Below are positions 54,733 to 64,000 of a stretch of 64,000 bases of DNA, piece after piece; the stretch's first letter is position 1; each line of letters starts with the position of its first letter. The notes below the pieces were generated by a model. The model saw only the letters and a list, made by a program, of their open reading frames with translations, had not been told where the DNA came from and ran no database searches. The translations under genes were made by a program, and so were the position numbers. The DNA is from Pseudomonadota bacterium. GTDB lineage: Bacteria > Pseudomonadota > Gammaproteobacteria > Steroidobacterales > Steroidobacteraceae. The stretch is taken from contig JAKBBE010000007.1 of NCBI GenBank assembly GCA_021826035.1, positions 1 to 64,000 of the forward strand. The letters are read 5' to 3'.

Positions 54733-55395
54733 TCAACGCACCCACATGCGCAGCAGATTCGCGATCACGCTCTCCAGGCTCATGCGGTTGTGCCACTGCA
54801 TGTTCAGCCCCTCGAGCGCTCGCACCTCATTTAACGTATAGACCAGCTCGCGTTGGGCCGCGTCGGGTAGCTGGCTTTCGATGAAGGTGATCATCACCAG
54901 GCGCTCCCCTGAGGCGACTGGGGTGACTTCGTGCAGTGAGGTCGAGGGATAGAACACGGCGCTGCCGACGCTGCCTTTTAGGCGCACGGTCTCGGTGCCG
55001 AGATGGACGGCGAGTTCGCCGCCTTCGTAGCTCGCCGGATCACTGAGAAAAACCGTACAGGAGACATCCGAGCGCAGCGGCTGCACCGCGACGTCCAGGA
55101 AAGCCGCATCCACGTGTGCGCCGTACGTCATGCCGGGTCCGTAGCGCAGGAACTGCGGTACCGCGATGCGATTCGGCCAGAGGAAGTCGCGCGCCGCCTC
55201 GCTGCGCTGAATCGCTGCTAGGACGATTTGTGAGGCACGCTGCCCGAGCGGGTCGCGCGGGTCCTGCATCATGTTGTTCTTAGTCGAGTTATGGGGATTG
55301 GAGGCGCGGCCATCGATGAAACGAGTCCGCCGGGCCAGTTCCGTGACGGACTGAACTTCTGCCTCTGTCAGCAGGTTGTCGATCTGCAGAAACAT
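54733..55395 (-). CDS. PKHD-type Fe(II)/2-oxoglutarate hydroxylase, second copy
   Basis: The 220-residue protein aligns without gaps by eye to the copy at 42643. It shares His94-x-Asp96 (YGAHVDAAFL), His155 (STSLHEVTPV), Arg165 (SGERLVMITFIESQ) and DVSCTVFLSDPASYEGGEL. The core is strongly conserved while loops differ, so the two are diverged duplicates. It lies between the aspartic protease and the sulfotransferase-like gene on the minus strand. Confidence 0.93.
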   Translation of the reverse strand: MFLQIDNLLTEAEVQSVTELARRTRFIDGRASNPHNSTKNNMMQDPRDPLGQRASQIVLAAIQRSEAARDFLWPNRIAVPQFLRYGPGMTYGAHVDAAFLDVAVQPLRSDVSCTVFLSDPASYEGGELAVHLGTETVRLKGSVGSAVFYPSTSLHEVTPVASGERLVMITFIESQLPDAAQRELVYTLNEVRALEGLNMQWHNRMSLESVIANLLRMWVR

Positions 55396-55472
55396 CTTGC
55401 CCCGTCAATGGTCCAGAACAGCGAGCAGTATAGTCCGGTCGAGCCCTCGGGGAATGACCGATGGCCGGTCGC

Positions 55473-56636
55473 CTAGCTGCCGCACCGCGCCCCCCGGACG
55501 CGCACCGATCCGTGGCATCGCGGTGGCGGCATGGTGGCCGATTCATAATAGTTGTACGTGGTATCAATACCAATCTCGCCGTAGCGGAAATCGATGACGA
55601 AGGCCTTGACGGTGCCGAGAACATCCATCCCCAGAATAATGGTCGGACGGCGCGTGAGTCCCCAGGCTCGGAAGATGTTGAAGTTGCCGAACACCAAGCC
55701 GACGCCGCTGATCTGGATCGCCCCGAGATTGATCGACGGGGCGATCTGCAGCTTGCCGATTCCGACCTGCCGGGTCGCGCCATACACGTCGGCGGTGAGG
55801 TATTTGCTCTTGCCCTGTTCTTCGGCAAAGAGCTGCTTGTAGAGCGCGAGATTGCCGAGCGTACGCTGCGAGCCGGTATCGATGATCGCGCGCACGCGCA
55901 CGTCGCCGACCCTGCCGGGCACGCTGAGCAGGCCACCGTTCAGCCGTGTCGCCCACATCCTGGTGAATCCCCATGGAAGCGCCTCTGTACGCGACCGAGT
56001 GATGATTACCTGGTTATGTTGAAAACTTACGAGCAGCCGGTCCGTGCGCAGTCCCGCGGCACCGAGGATGCCCTCGGCGCCAGCCATGACGGATGCCCAG
56101 ATGACTGGGAAGCGGCTGTTGGAGATCGTGAGTTCGCCCGCCTGTAGCTTCGTGATGAATACGGAGGTCTCCTCTGCGGTTCCGGTCACGCCGGTCACGG
56201 TGATCAATTGCCGCGTAGAGGGTTTTAGTCCGAGAGTCGCCGCGAGCCGCGGTGAAATCGTGGAGTGATTGGCGCCGGTGTCGACGATGAACCGGAACGG
56301 ACCCTTGCCGTCGATATTGACGGCGGCGACCACGCGCCCGATGTGATCGAGCGTTGTGGGACTCGCGAACAGTAGGTCGTCTTGAGATAGCGATTGGAAC
56401 GGGCCGGTAGAAGGCCGCCGGGTGCCGTGAGCCATGGCAGGCATCGGCGAGGGTGGAGCGGTCGGCTGCAGCGGCGCAAGCGCCGTAGTGTGGTGCGCGA
56501 GGAGCGGAATTGGAGCCCTGGTGACGGGCGCCGCCTTGACAATTCTCGTCGGTGGCACCGTCGCGGCGTGGGCCATTCCCGCGAGGAGCACACACTGCAA
56601 ACACATACTGCGCAGCGCGGCACGCATGCTTGGCAT
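55473..56636 (-). CDS. Exported two-motif aspartic protease, second copy
   Basis: The ~387-residue protein has a signal peptide (MCLQCVLLAGMAHA) and a Pro/Ala-rich linker (about residues 25-90). Two aspartyl motifs follow: FRFIVDTGANHSTI (Asp119) and RAIIDTGSQRTLGN (Asp253), with EGILGAAGLR and TIILGMDVL. It is a paralogue of the 41577 gene with an added linker. ATG 56636 is used; ATG 56657 and 56627 are alternatives. It is upstream of the PKHD gene (77 bases) and downstream of a TPR-sulfotransferase, all on the minus strand. Confidence 0.85.
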   Translation of the reverse strand: MPSMRAALRSMCLQCVLLAGMAHAATVPPTRIVKAAPVTRAPIPLLAHHTTALAPLQPTAPPSPMPAMAHGTRRPSTGPFQSLSQDDLLFASPTTLDHIGRVVAAVNIDGKGPFRFIVDTGANHSTISPRLAATLGLKPSTRQLITVTGVTGTAEETSVFITKLQAGELTISNSRFPVIWASVMAGAEGILGAAGLRTDRLLVSFQHNQVIITRSRTEALPWGFTRMWATRLNGGLLSVPGRVGDVRVRAIIDTGSQRTLGNLALYKQLFAEEQGKSKYLTADVYGATRQVGIGKLQIAPSINLGAIQISGVGLVFGNFNIFRAWGLTRRPTIILGMDVLGTVKAFVIDFRYGEIGIDTTYNYYESATMPPPRCHGSVRVRGARCGS

Positions 56637-56700
56637 CTGAGCACAAACTCGCCCCATCTGCAAACTAGCCGGCTCTTACCCGGTCGCCCCGAGGGCGCCG

Positions 56701-58197
56701 TCAGAGTTCCGGCGACCGGTGTGCCGCGTATTCCTGCAGGTAGGTCCGAAGTTCGCCCAACTGCCCAAGATAATGGCGCGACCGGCCCGATGAGCTTTGG
56801 TACAGGCTTTGGCGGACCTGCCACGCGCTGGCGGTTTTCACAGCCCGTCCGGTCGGCGCTGGCTCAAGGCAGTGCTCGTCCCATTCCAGCCCGAGAAACC
56901 CGAGGAGCCGATGCATGAGCGCCTGCGGCTCGCGGACCAGCGTGTCGTAATGTACGTCGAGGATGTCCCCGGGGAATCGCTTCTTCCAGTGCCCCATGAG
57001 ACGCATGCACTGACTGTAGTAATGGCCGATGTCCAACAGATTGAGCGCATAGCTCATGCTCTGGTCGAGGTGCAGGAAGAATATGGACAGGCAGTTGTCG
57101 AGGGGATCGCGTGTGGTGTGCACGATCTTCGTAGTCGGGAACAGACGTTTGATCAGACCGATGTAGAGAAAATTGTCCGGTCGCTTGTCCGTGACCTGTG
57201 CTGCGCCTGGAAACACCGCAGCGAGATGCTCGCGGTATTGCGCTGCGAGACCGGCCAGCTGCTGGCGCGGCGCGACTGCGGCCCCGTTCGGGTAAGGGGC
57301 CAGCGTCTCTCGGGCGATCCGGGGTAACCAGTCGAGCTCTCCGGCGGCGCCGATCAATGGGTGGCGCGCGAGCAGTTGTTCGATGAGTGTGGATCCGGAA
57401 CGGAACATGCCGCAGATGAAAACGGGCGCCGGCGGCGCGGGCGGTGTGCCCTGCACGCTGTCAGCAGGCGCGGGAAAGGCCGCGATGATGCGGTCGATAA
57501 AACGCTCGTGCGCCGCGCGGTCATAGGGTATGAACCGAGCGCCAGCGCTCACCCGGCTGAGGTGGTTCGCTTCGGTGTAGGCGGCGAACGCCGCGCCGTA
57601 GTCACCGCGTCCATCGAGGGCGCGCCCCAGTGCGAATCCTACGCCGGCGCGCCCCGCAATGTCGCCGCGAGCATCGTTCAGGCACGCGCGCAGAGTTTGG
57701 AGTAGCGTATCGCTCGTCTCGGCCGCAGGTTGCGTCTGGGCATACCGCGCAAGCGCCTGCAAATTGCTCGGCTCGAGCGCGAGGATCCGCTCGTAGGTGC
57801 GCTCGGCGGCCTCGCGCTGGCCGAGATCCTCGCGCAGTGTCGCGAGGTTGAACAGCGCCGCGGTATAGGCCGGGTTCCGTTTCAGCGCCGTCTCGAACTC
57901 CCGCTCCGCCTCCGCGTAGCGGTGTAGGTCATCTGAGAATATGACTCCGCGGTTGAGATGAATTTCCTCCGGCGATTCGACGCCCGCATCCAGTGCACGC
58001 TGATAGGAGCCGAGTGCAGCCTCATACTCGCGTGCCTGGCGTTGCAGGCGCGCGAGGTTGTACCAGCTGTTCGGCGAGTCGGGGCGGCGAGCGAGCAACT
58101 TCTGATAGGCGCCGATTGCTTCCGTGAGCAATCCGGCGCGGCGATACCGCTGGGCTGCGCGCAGGAGCGAGTCGTCATTGTCGTCCGAACCTGCCAT
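56701..58197 (-). CDS. TPR-repeat sulfotransferase
   Basis: The 498-residue protein from ATG 58197 has clear TPRs (LLTEAIGAYQKLLARRPDSP, YEAALGSYQRALDAGVESPE, YAEAEREFETALKRNPAYTA) and a sulfotransferase domain. The PAPS loop is VFICGMFRSGSTLIEQLLAR, then VTDKRPDNFLYIGLIKRLF, the 3'-phosphate motif HTTRDPLDNCLSIFF and ASAWQVRQSLYQSSSGRSRH. It precedes the aspartic protease in the same orientation and may be the first gene of the minus-strand set (sulfotransferase, protease, PKHD, sulfotransferase-like). Confidence 0.9.
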   Translation of the reverse strand: MAGSDDNDDSLLRAAQRYRRAGLLTEAIGAYQKLLARRPDSPNSWYNLARLQRQAREYEAALGSYQRALDAGVESPEEIHLNRGVIFSDDLHRYAEAEREFETALKRNPAYTAALFNLATLREDLGQREAAERTYERILALEPSNLQALARYAQTQPAAETSDTLLQTLRACLNDARGDIAGRAGVGFALGRALDGRGDYGAAFAAYTEANHLSRVSAGARFIPYDRAAHERFIDRIIAAFPAPADSVQGTPPAPPAPVFICGMFRSGSTLIEQLLARHPLIGAAGELDWLPRIARETLAPYPNGAAVAPRQQLAGLAAQYREHLAAVFPGAAQVTDKRPDNFLYIGLIKRLFPTTKIVHTTRDPLDNCLSIFFLHLDQSMSYALNLLDIGHYYSQCMRLMGHWKKRFPGDILDVHYDTLVREPQALMHRLLGFLGLEWDEHCLEPAPTGRAVKTASAWQVRQSLYQSSSGRSRHYLGQLGELRTYLQEYAAHRSPEL

Positions 58198-58309
58198 ACC
58201 GTGCCATTCAGTGCTCGTGAGTCTCGCCCTGTATCTTACCGTCTGGTGCGCGAGAATATCAGTCGCGGTCAGACGGGCGGCCAGATGACGCCGACCTACA
58301 CCTGGCCAG

Positions 58310-58400
58310 GGGGCCCCCCGTAGGCCGTGAACCGTTCGTACTCGGCGCGCAGGCCCCAGTTTCCAAACTGCCATGGTGCGCTGGCGCCGAGGGCCAGTCC
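58310..58400 (-). pseudogene. Possible outer-membrane beta-barrel fragment
   Basis: The minus-strand translation contains LALGASAPWQFGNWGLRAEYERF, which resembles the last strands of OmpA/OprF-type barrels (NWGLRAEYERY). It is too short to be a gene and ends near a stop. It abuts the decayed transposase, so an insertion may have destroyed the barrel gene. Confidence 0.3.
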
Positions 58401-58499
58401 CGTGGTCGGCCTGCTGGTCGGTAGGGATTGATTCTGGCAGCCAAAGACTCCACAAAAATACCGCCTGTGTTGAAAAGCAAGTGGGCTACGCGGCGACGT

Positions 58500-59499
58500 A
58501 AGGGTTATGCGGGAGAAGTCGAGCTTGCCGGCGATCATGAAGATGACCCTGCGGAGGGTACGGAAGCGGCGGTAGCCGCGGCGGCCTGGAAGAGCCCATG
58601 GATGGCCTCCAGGAACCCGTGGGTCTGGCGCGAGGTGACCCAGGCGAGGATGGCGTCGAGATGAGCGCGGATCATGGCGGCGACTTCTTTCATCGGCTCG
58701 ACCTTCGAGCGCAGCACGTTGCTGCACCCGCGGTTGAGCAGGAGGCGTGCAACGTGTGGCTGCTGGCGGGTGAGGATCTCGCGCAGGTCCTCGCGGTACT
58801 GCCAGGCGCGTGCGGTGCGGGTCGTGGTCATCTTGGCGAGCAGCCGATCGCGCTCAGAGCGCTGTGCGGCGGTGAGCGCGGCGCGATCCTTCAGCAGCCC
58901 CCAGCGCTTGCCCCTGAGGCTCGGGTCGAGCTTCTGCTCGATGCGGCGCATCTGGTCGATGGCCTCGGAAGCATGGGCGATGACGTGGAACGTGTCGAAG
59001 GTGATCTCGGCATTGGGCAGAGGCTCGCCGACCCCACTGATGAGGGCCGGGGACCTGTCGATACTGACCGCCTCGTTCACGTGCTTCTCGCACAGCGCCA
59101 TGACCCGGTGGACCGACAGTCCACTGATGCGCGAGGCGCCCGTGAAGGTCGTCTCCCGTGCCAGCAGCAGCACGAACGCCTCGAACCGCGGCGTGAAGCC
59201 GGAGAGCTTGCCACTCCAGGGCGGGGTGATCGGCATGACCTTGCCGTCGGGCCGCTTCAGCCGCGGAAGGCGCACCTCGAGCTCGCACTCGTGCTGGAAG
59301 AAATTCAAGTGCCGGTAGGTCTTGGTGACCGTGTCGTGCACCGGATGCATCCCTGCCTGCCCCGGCACGGCAAAGCGGCTGCCGACCTCGGAATCGACCC
59401 GGCTATTGAGCGTCCTCGGCTTAGGTCGAAGTTCATCCCGGCGATGAACCAGGGGCTACTGATGCCGAGGGCCGTCTCGAAGACCGTCTCTGTCACCAT
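58500..59499 (-). pseudogene. Decayed ISL3-family transposase
   Basis: Pieces of a single ISL3 transposase are readable in different frames. The N-terminus from ATG 59499 is ETALGISSPWFIAGMNFDL. After a frameshift near 59425 it continues GSRFAVPGQAGMHPVHDTVT, KTYRHLNFFQHECELEVRLP and so on. About 55 residues, including the first catalytic Asp region, are missing after KHVNEAV near 59070. A short deletion near 58579 shifts the end (RRFRTLRRVIFMIAGKLDFS). The element is therefore inactive. Its terminal repeats were not identified. Confidence 0.8.
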
Positions 59500-59529
59500 C
59501 GCGATCGATCCGTCTGCTGGGAGCACAAC

Positions 59530-60585
59530 TGTGATTCCAGCGAACGGCTCGCGGGCCTCCCCGGTGGTTCCACAGGCGCCCGCTGCGCTCGCCTGGCTAC
59601 GACGCCGTAGACTACCGGGAAAGCCGTGCCGCCTCAGGCCGCATTTCCCACTCGAAACTCGAAAGAGCCCAGATTCCAGAGCATCGTGGACGCTGATTCC
59701 AGCAGAACGCGGAAAGAGTAATGACCCTGATCGTGGACATCATCCGTAGGGCGCTGGAGAGATGGTCACGATGCCGTGGCGGCACGGTGAACGGGACGAA
59801 GACTCAAGCAGAAAACTCCTGAGCCAAAGCGACGTATCTCAACGGCCAGCGCGCGCCATGAGGGTATTGCGAGGGGCTGACAGGGACAATCGAAATTCGT
59901 CATCGGTCACAAGTCATCGCAGACACCTCAGCACAGCGGGCGTCGTCCCGCGCCAACTCCCTGAGAGCCGTCCACCATGCCCTGGAATCGGCGTTCACGA
60001 TTGATGGAATACGCACTCCGCTTGCTTCTGCTCGTTCATCGTTCGCTCTCGGCATGCGGCCACTCGTCGCGGCCCAGAGCATCGGCCGCTCTGTTCAAAG
60101 GCGGACGAACGGGGATGCCGGAGTTCTTGCTTTGATGTACTCAGCATGTGATGCATGGCTGCCGGGCGGCACGTGCCGGTATGTTCGGGCGGCGAATCGG
60201 ACCGCCGCCAAATTCAATGAAACACCCATGCGTCCAGAAAATGAGGTGCAAGAGAGTGCACGGACAACTGCGCGGTGGGACTGACTCTCGATAGCGCACA
60301 TTGTCCAGGACGTATTTTTGTCGCTGCGATTTCCGCCTTCTTCAGAGCTGTCTGATTTCCGCAACGAAGGAGTCTTCGCCAGGAAGATGGATAGATAAAT
60401 ACACGCTAAAACAGATAGTTACGATCGATTCTGGCGACTACGATGCATCCATTCTTTTGTATCTTTACAGATAATACGTTCTGTGATATCAACAACGCCA
60501 GGAAAAATGGATGGAGATGCGCGCGCATTTCACCGCAGGAACTGCGCTCACACTCCAGAAAAAATAGAAACCAAATGGGGAAGTC
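59530..60585. other. Gene-poor stretch before TonB receptor 3
   Basis: About 1 kb shows no recognisable gene. The left half is GC-rich with only short meaningless frames. From about 60,290 the base composition drops toward AT, marking the promoter/leader of receptor 3. A ribosome-binding GGGGAAG lies just before its ATG. Confidence 0.5.
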
Positions 60586-63500
60586 ATGGCGAACCGTCAC
60601 TTAAATTTGTCCCGAGATCGATATGACGTTGCGACTGCAGTTACGGCCATTCTCCTGTGCGTTACTGCCGGAGTCAGCGAGGCATATGCAAGCCCGAGGC
60701 ATGCTACACAGCCCCAATCGTCGCAGATAGCGCCCACTCGAACTGTCAAGCGCAAGAAGGGCCATAAAGGCGCCGCGACCGGTCCCATTGCTCCTCAGGC
60801 GCAGGTTCCACCCACACAACTAAGTGAAGTCGTTGTTACAGGCTCGCGCATCGAAACACGTCACGCGCATCTGACGGCGTTTCCGGTAGATACCGTCGTC
60901 AACTCTGCCTACATGGACGAGCACGGGTACACTAACGTCGCCAACGCATTGAACTCATTGCCTGAAATGCAAGGCAGCACGACACCCGCTGGCGCGCAAA
61001 ACAGTTTTGGCGTCGGCGTTAATTATGTAAATCTTTACGGCCTGGGGTCGAATCGGACCCTAGGGCTGGTCAACGGGCTGCGCTATGTCTCGGATAACCC
61101 GGCGAACATTTTTGCGAATTCGGGCGGCACGCAGGTCGACTTGAACAATTTCCCGTCATTCTTCCTTAAGCGAGTACAGATTGTTCCGGCAAGCGGGGCT
61201 GCGGTTTATGGCGCAGATGCCGTCGCAGGCGTCGTGAACATCCAAATGATCCAACATTACGTTGGCGAAGAATTTCAGGGGAGCGTGACGAACTCGGCCG
61301 CATGGGACGCTGGTGAATATGACGTAGAAGCGGCATTCGGTAGAGATTTCCTAAATCACCGCCTCAATCTTGCGTTCGACGCGGAATATGACCAGACCAC
61401 TGCCGTCAGTTACGCGCAGCGCCCTTGGGGGGCGATTCAGCAGCAATTTGCGCCCAATCCATCCGCAACCGGACCGGCGCAGATCGTTGCCGACAATGCG
61501 CGCTTTTACGGAGTCACCAACGGCGGGTTGCCAGTTAACCCAAACACATTTGGTTTGATCTATTTGCCGGGAACCAATACCCCGGCGATGTTCGCCAATA
61601 ACGGAAACTTGGTTCCATTTAATCCGGGTACGGTCTACGGACCGTCAGCCTACAACGGGTTGAACGGAAATCCGCTGTATGATTCTCAGTCCAGTGGTGG
61701 CGACTCTCTCAATTTAGCGCCGCTCTCATCTCTTCAGGCGCCACTGAAGCGAGCGCTGTTCTATGGGATCGCGAGTTATAATTTCAGCCGATCTTTGCAT
61801 TTCAGAACCTCCGTGTCTTTGAATTATGTCGGCGCCCGTCAGGCTTACAATCAGCCAAATTATTCCTACACGGGATTCGGAACGTCAAACGCAGTTGATC
61901 AACCGGCGCCTGGTACGGCTTGGTTGATCAATGCGACAAATCCATTCTTGAACAGCCAGGCGCAATCCGTGCTCGCGGCGGATGGCATCACGCAATTTTA
62001 CCTAAATCGCAGCAATGTGGATGCCACTCCGTCGCCGATCAACGCCTTCGTTCGCACTTTCAACATTAATTCAGAGCTGAACGGAGATTTTCACCTGCTC
62101 AATCGGCGCTTTGACTGGAACGTGTCGTATTCGCACGGGGAAGCGTACTCCAGCTATTCGAATTATAATTTTGTGTATGGCAACTCTCAGTACAACGTAC
62201 CGAACGTTCTAGGGTATGCGCTCAATTCAGTAATGGGCCAGAATGGACAGCCAGAATGTAGTGTTACGCAGCAGAATCCAAATTCGACAAATCCATATAT
62301 TGCGAACTGCGTTCCGTTCGACCCATTTGGAGTTGGCAATAACAGCGCCGCCGCTATCCGGTACGTCACGGCTAACTTTGGCAACGCCGCTGTCAACTGG
62401 CAGGACGATGCCCAAGCGAATATTCAGGCACCTATTTTGTCTCTGCCTGCAGGCAAAGTTCGGCTTTCGGCTGGTGCTGAGTCGCGATACGAGTATGCCA
62501 GCTTCAATCCATCCCTTGCTTCACTTGAGGGCATTGGTTATTCGGTGCCGATCACTTCAACGCACGGGCATTTCGCTACGCACGAGATCTACACCGAGAT
62601 GCGTATCCCGTTGCTCGGTCGACGATATCATTGGAAATTCGCTCATACGCTGAGCTTCGATGCGGCCTTTCGGCGAGTAGACAGCAGTCTGGCTGGATAC
62701 AACAGTGCATGGAATTTTGGCGTAGTTTTTGCGCCAACTCGTGACATTGCATTCCGATTTGGCCGGGCTCGCACTTACCGTGAGCCCTCGTTGCAAGAGG
62801 CGTTCTCACCGACAACCAGCGCATTTGATACCGGCACGGATCCTTGCACTGTGGCGAACATTAATTCGGGTCCGAATCCAGCGGCCAGACAAGCCAATTG
62901 CGCGAAGGCATTTGCGGCTATTGGCGCAAATCTGGCGACCTTTACGAGTTCAAATGTGGAGAATTTCACTATTCCGGTCACTGCGGGTGGAAATCCAAAT
63001 TTGAATAACGAGACGGCTCATTCGATGAACGTCGGGGTGGTTTTGACGCCGCGATGGGTCCCGGGCCTCACAGTGAGCGCGGATTACATTCAGATTCTGG
63101 TCAGTCAAGCGATTGAATACGCGAGCGTTGGCGTACTGATGGAACAGTGCTACGACGCACCGACCTACGGGACTGCAACGTGTAATGATTTCACACGGCA
63201 GGCGGGTACGGGACAGGTGGTCAGCGCAAACGAAACATTCATAAACGCTGGATTCAACCACTTGCGGCTCATTCAATATAAGTTGAATTACTACCATTCG
63301 CTGAGGAGTCTGCCGCTATTGGATCGCTTTGCGGACCCGGGCCGGATTTCACTGACGGTCAATGCGGCTGATATGCGTGAAAACAACAGTTCCGTATCCG
63401 GAAAGGGATTTGATGTCATTGAAAGCGCGGACACGATTGGTCTTCCGCGGTGGTCATTTCAAGGAACTCTTGGATATCACCGCGGACCGTTCCGGGCGTA

Positions 63501-63744
63501 TTGGCAGACCAACTACACTTCTCGTGAGTACTTCAATTTGACCTACACCGCGTCCAATCAGCTCCCGCTCACGATCCCGTCAAGTACAATTCACAATATT
63601 GATTTGCTGTACAACTTCAGTAGGCATTATCAGGTCGGGGTGCACGTGTACAACGTTTTCAATAAGGCGCCGCCGCAACCGTGGACCTACGGCCCGGCGA
63701 GCTTGGGGCGCATGTTCGAATTGAGTGCGCGTGCGAGATTCTAG
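60586..63744 (+). CDS. TonB-dependent outer-membrane receptor 3
   Basis: The 1052-residue receptor has a signal peptide (VATAVTAILLCVTAGVSEAY), a Lys-rich linker, the plug start LSEVVVTGSRIETRH, the GLGSNRTLGLVNGLRYV loop and AAVYGADAVAGVVNIQMIQH, and a barrel ending FELSARARF. Codon use is visibly more AT-rich than in the rest of the window, including third positions. Compared with receptors 1 and 2 the plug is similar but the barrel differs, so the ligand is probably different. No modification genes lie beside it within the window. Confidence 0.94.
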   Translation: MANRHLNLSRDRYDVATAVTAILLCVTAGVSEAYASPRHATQPQSSQIAPTRTVKRKKGHKGAATGPIAPQAQVPPTQLSEVVVTGSRIETRHAHLTAFPVDTVVNSAYMDEHGYTNVANALNSLPEMQGSTTPAGAQNSFGVGVNYVNLYGLGSNRTLGLVNGLRYVSDNPANIFANSGGTQVDLNNFPSFFLKRVQIVPASGAAVYGADAVAGVVNIQMIQHYVGEEFQGSVTNSAAWDAGEYDVEAAFGRDFLNHRLNLAFDAEYDQTTAVSYAQRPWGAIQQQFAPNPSATGPAQIVADNARFYGVTNGGLPVNPNTFGLIYLPGTNTPAMFANNGNLVPFNPGTVYGPSAYNGLNGNPLYDSQSSGGDSLNLAPLSSLQAPLKRALFYGIASYNFSRSLHFRTSVSLNYVGARQAYNQPNYSYTGFGTSNAVDQPAPGTAWLINATNPFLNSQAQSVLAADGITQFYLNRSNVDATPSPINAFVRTFNINSELNGDFHLLNRRFDWNVSYSHGEAYSSYSNYNFVYGNSQYNVPNVLGYALNSVMGQNGQPECSVTQQNPNSTNPYIANCVPFDPFGVGNNSAAAIRYVTANFGNAAVNWQDDAQANIQAPILSLPAGKVRLSAGAESRYEYASFNPSLASLEGIGYSVPITSTHGHFATHEIYTEMRIPLLGRRYHWKFAHTLSFDAAFRRVDSSLAGYNSAWNFGVVFAPTRDIAFRFGRARTYREPSLQEAFSPTTSAFDTGTDPCTVANINSGPNPAARQANCAKAFAAIGANLATFTSSNVENFTIPVTAGGNPNLNNETAHSMNVGVVLTPRWVPGLTVSADYIQILVSQAIEYASVGVLMEQCYDAPTYGTATCNDFTRQAGTGQVVSANETFINAGFNHLRLIQYKLNYYHSLRSLPLLDRFADPGRISLTVNAADMRENNSSVSGKGFDVIESADTIGLPRWSFQGTLGYHRGPFRAYWQTNYTSREYFNLTYTASNQLPLTIPSSTIHNIDLLYNFSRHYQVGVHVYNVFNKAPPQPWTYGPASLGRMFELSARARF

Positions 63745-63757
63745 GCTGTGACGTTGT

Positions 63758-63790
63758 CAGACGTGGCGCATGGAGAATGCGCCACGTCTG
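63758..63790 (+). terminator. Hairpin after TonB receptor 3 (possible terminator)
   Basis: A perfect 13-bp stem (CAGACGTGGCGCA / TGCGCCACGTCTG) with a 7-base loop starts 13 bases after the receptor stop. No T-tract follows, so it is a weak terminator candidate or an mRNA-stabilising hairpin. Confidence 0.5.
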
Positions 63791-64000
63791 CGGCGCTGCG
63801 ATATCGTGCTTAACAAAGCAGTTCGTACGTAGGTGCAGTTCGTGATCAGATGAGGATGTCCTTGCGGGGTGATGCGAGAACATGCCCGCAAGCCCGGTCG
63901 AGTGACATTGAAAACGAGTCCTATCTGGGTAGGACCATGGGTGCACGGGTGTGGGCCGGAGACAGCCCGGAGGAGGCAATCGGTTCGCCGGGATTTTCGA
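63791..64000. other. Window end without identified gene
   Basis: The last ~210 bases show no supported gene on either strand; short open frames there have no recognisable features. Confidence 0.4.

Noticed and set aside
60406..60600. 64-codon minus-strand frame before TonB receptor 3
   Set aside because: Lies in the AT-rich promoter/leader, overlaps the receptor start and shows no domain.
63659..63979. Minus-strand frame at the window end
   Set aside because: Overlaps the receptor 3 terminus and the hairpin; no ribosome-binding site or recognisable domain.

Overview
This is a GC-rich window, densely coding on both strands. It looks like a chromosome segment of a gammaproteobacterium of the Xanthomonadales/Nevskiales type. 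That is an inference from gene content: PrkA-YeaH-SpoVR, a chemosensory operon that includes a TonB-like protein, many TonB-dependent receptors (TBDRs), PKHD hydroxylases and TPR-sulfotransferases. No rRNA, tRNA or CRISPR array was seen.

Layout. 1-3.5 kb: sugar utilisation (3' end of a GH3 beta-glucosidase, an AGE-family epimerase, a LacI regulator with a likely auto-operator). 3.5-9.5 kb: housekeeping genes (anaerobic hemN, a rhomboid protease, a lipoprotein, KDPG aldolase, LD-carboxypeptidase) and a Phd/PIN toxin-antitoxin pair whose toxin carries an in-frame TGA. 9.6-17.6 kb: a complete kdpFABCDE potassium-transport operon preceded by a 31-codon membrane-peptide ORF. 17.6-22.7 kb: a four-gene minus-strand operon of a TonB-like protein with a pseudo-receiver domain, a CheA-like membrane histidine kinase, CheY and CheX. 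23.2-29.9 kb: the PrkA / YeaH (DUF444) / SpoVR stress cassette followed by an EF-G-like GTPase. 29.9-37.4 kb: a minus-strand glycogen operon (glgP, glgC, GH57 enzyme) ending in a LEA14-like lipoprotein and a glutamate decarboxylase.

38-58 kb is the most unusual part. Two TBDRs are each accompanied by the same set: a two-motif aspartic protease, a PKHD-type Fe(II)/2-oxoglutarate hydroxylase, and one or more sulfotransferase-fold proteins, most with TPR repeats. The first set also has another 2OG-Fe(II) oxygenase, a Cys-containing lipoprotein and a third TPR-sulfotransferase. One sulfotransferase copy (43.3-44.8 kb) is broken by two frameshifts at G-runs. The set looks duplicated and rearranged. 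It could hydroxylate, sulfate and/or proteolyse a receptor, ligand or exported peptide; the substrate is not visible.

58.2-64 kb: a decayed ISL3-family transposase, about 1 kb without recognisable genes, then a third TBDR in visibly more AT-rich DNA, consistent with a separate origin.
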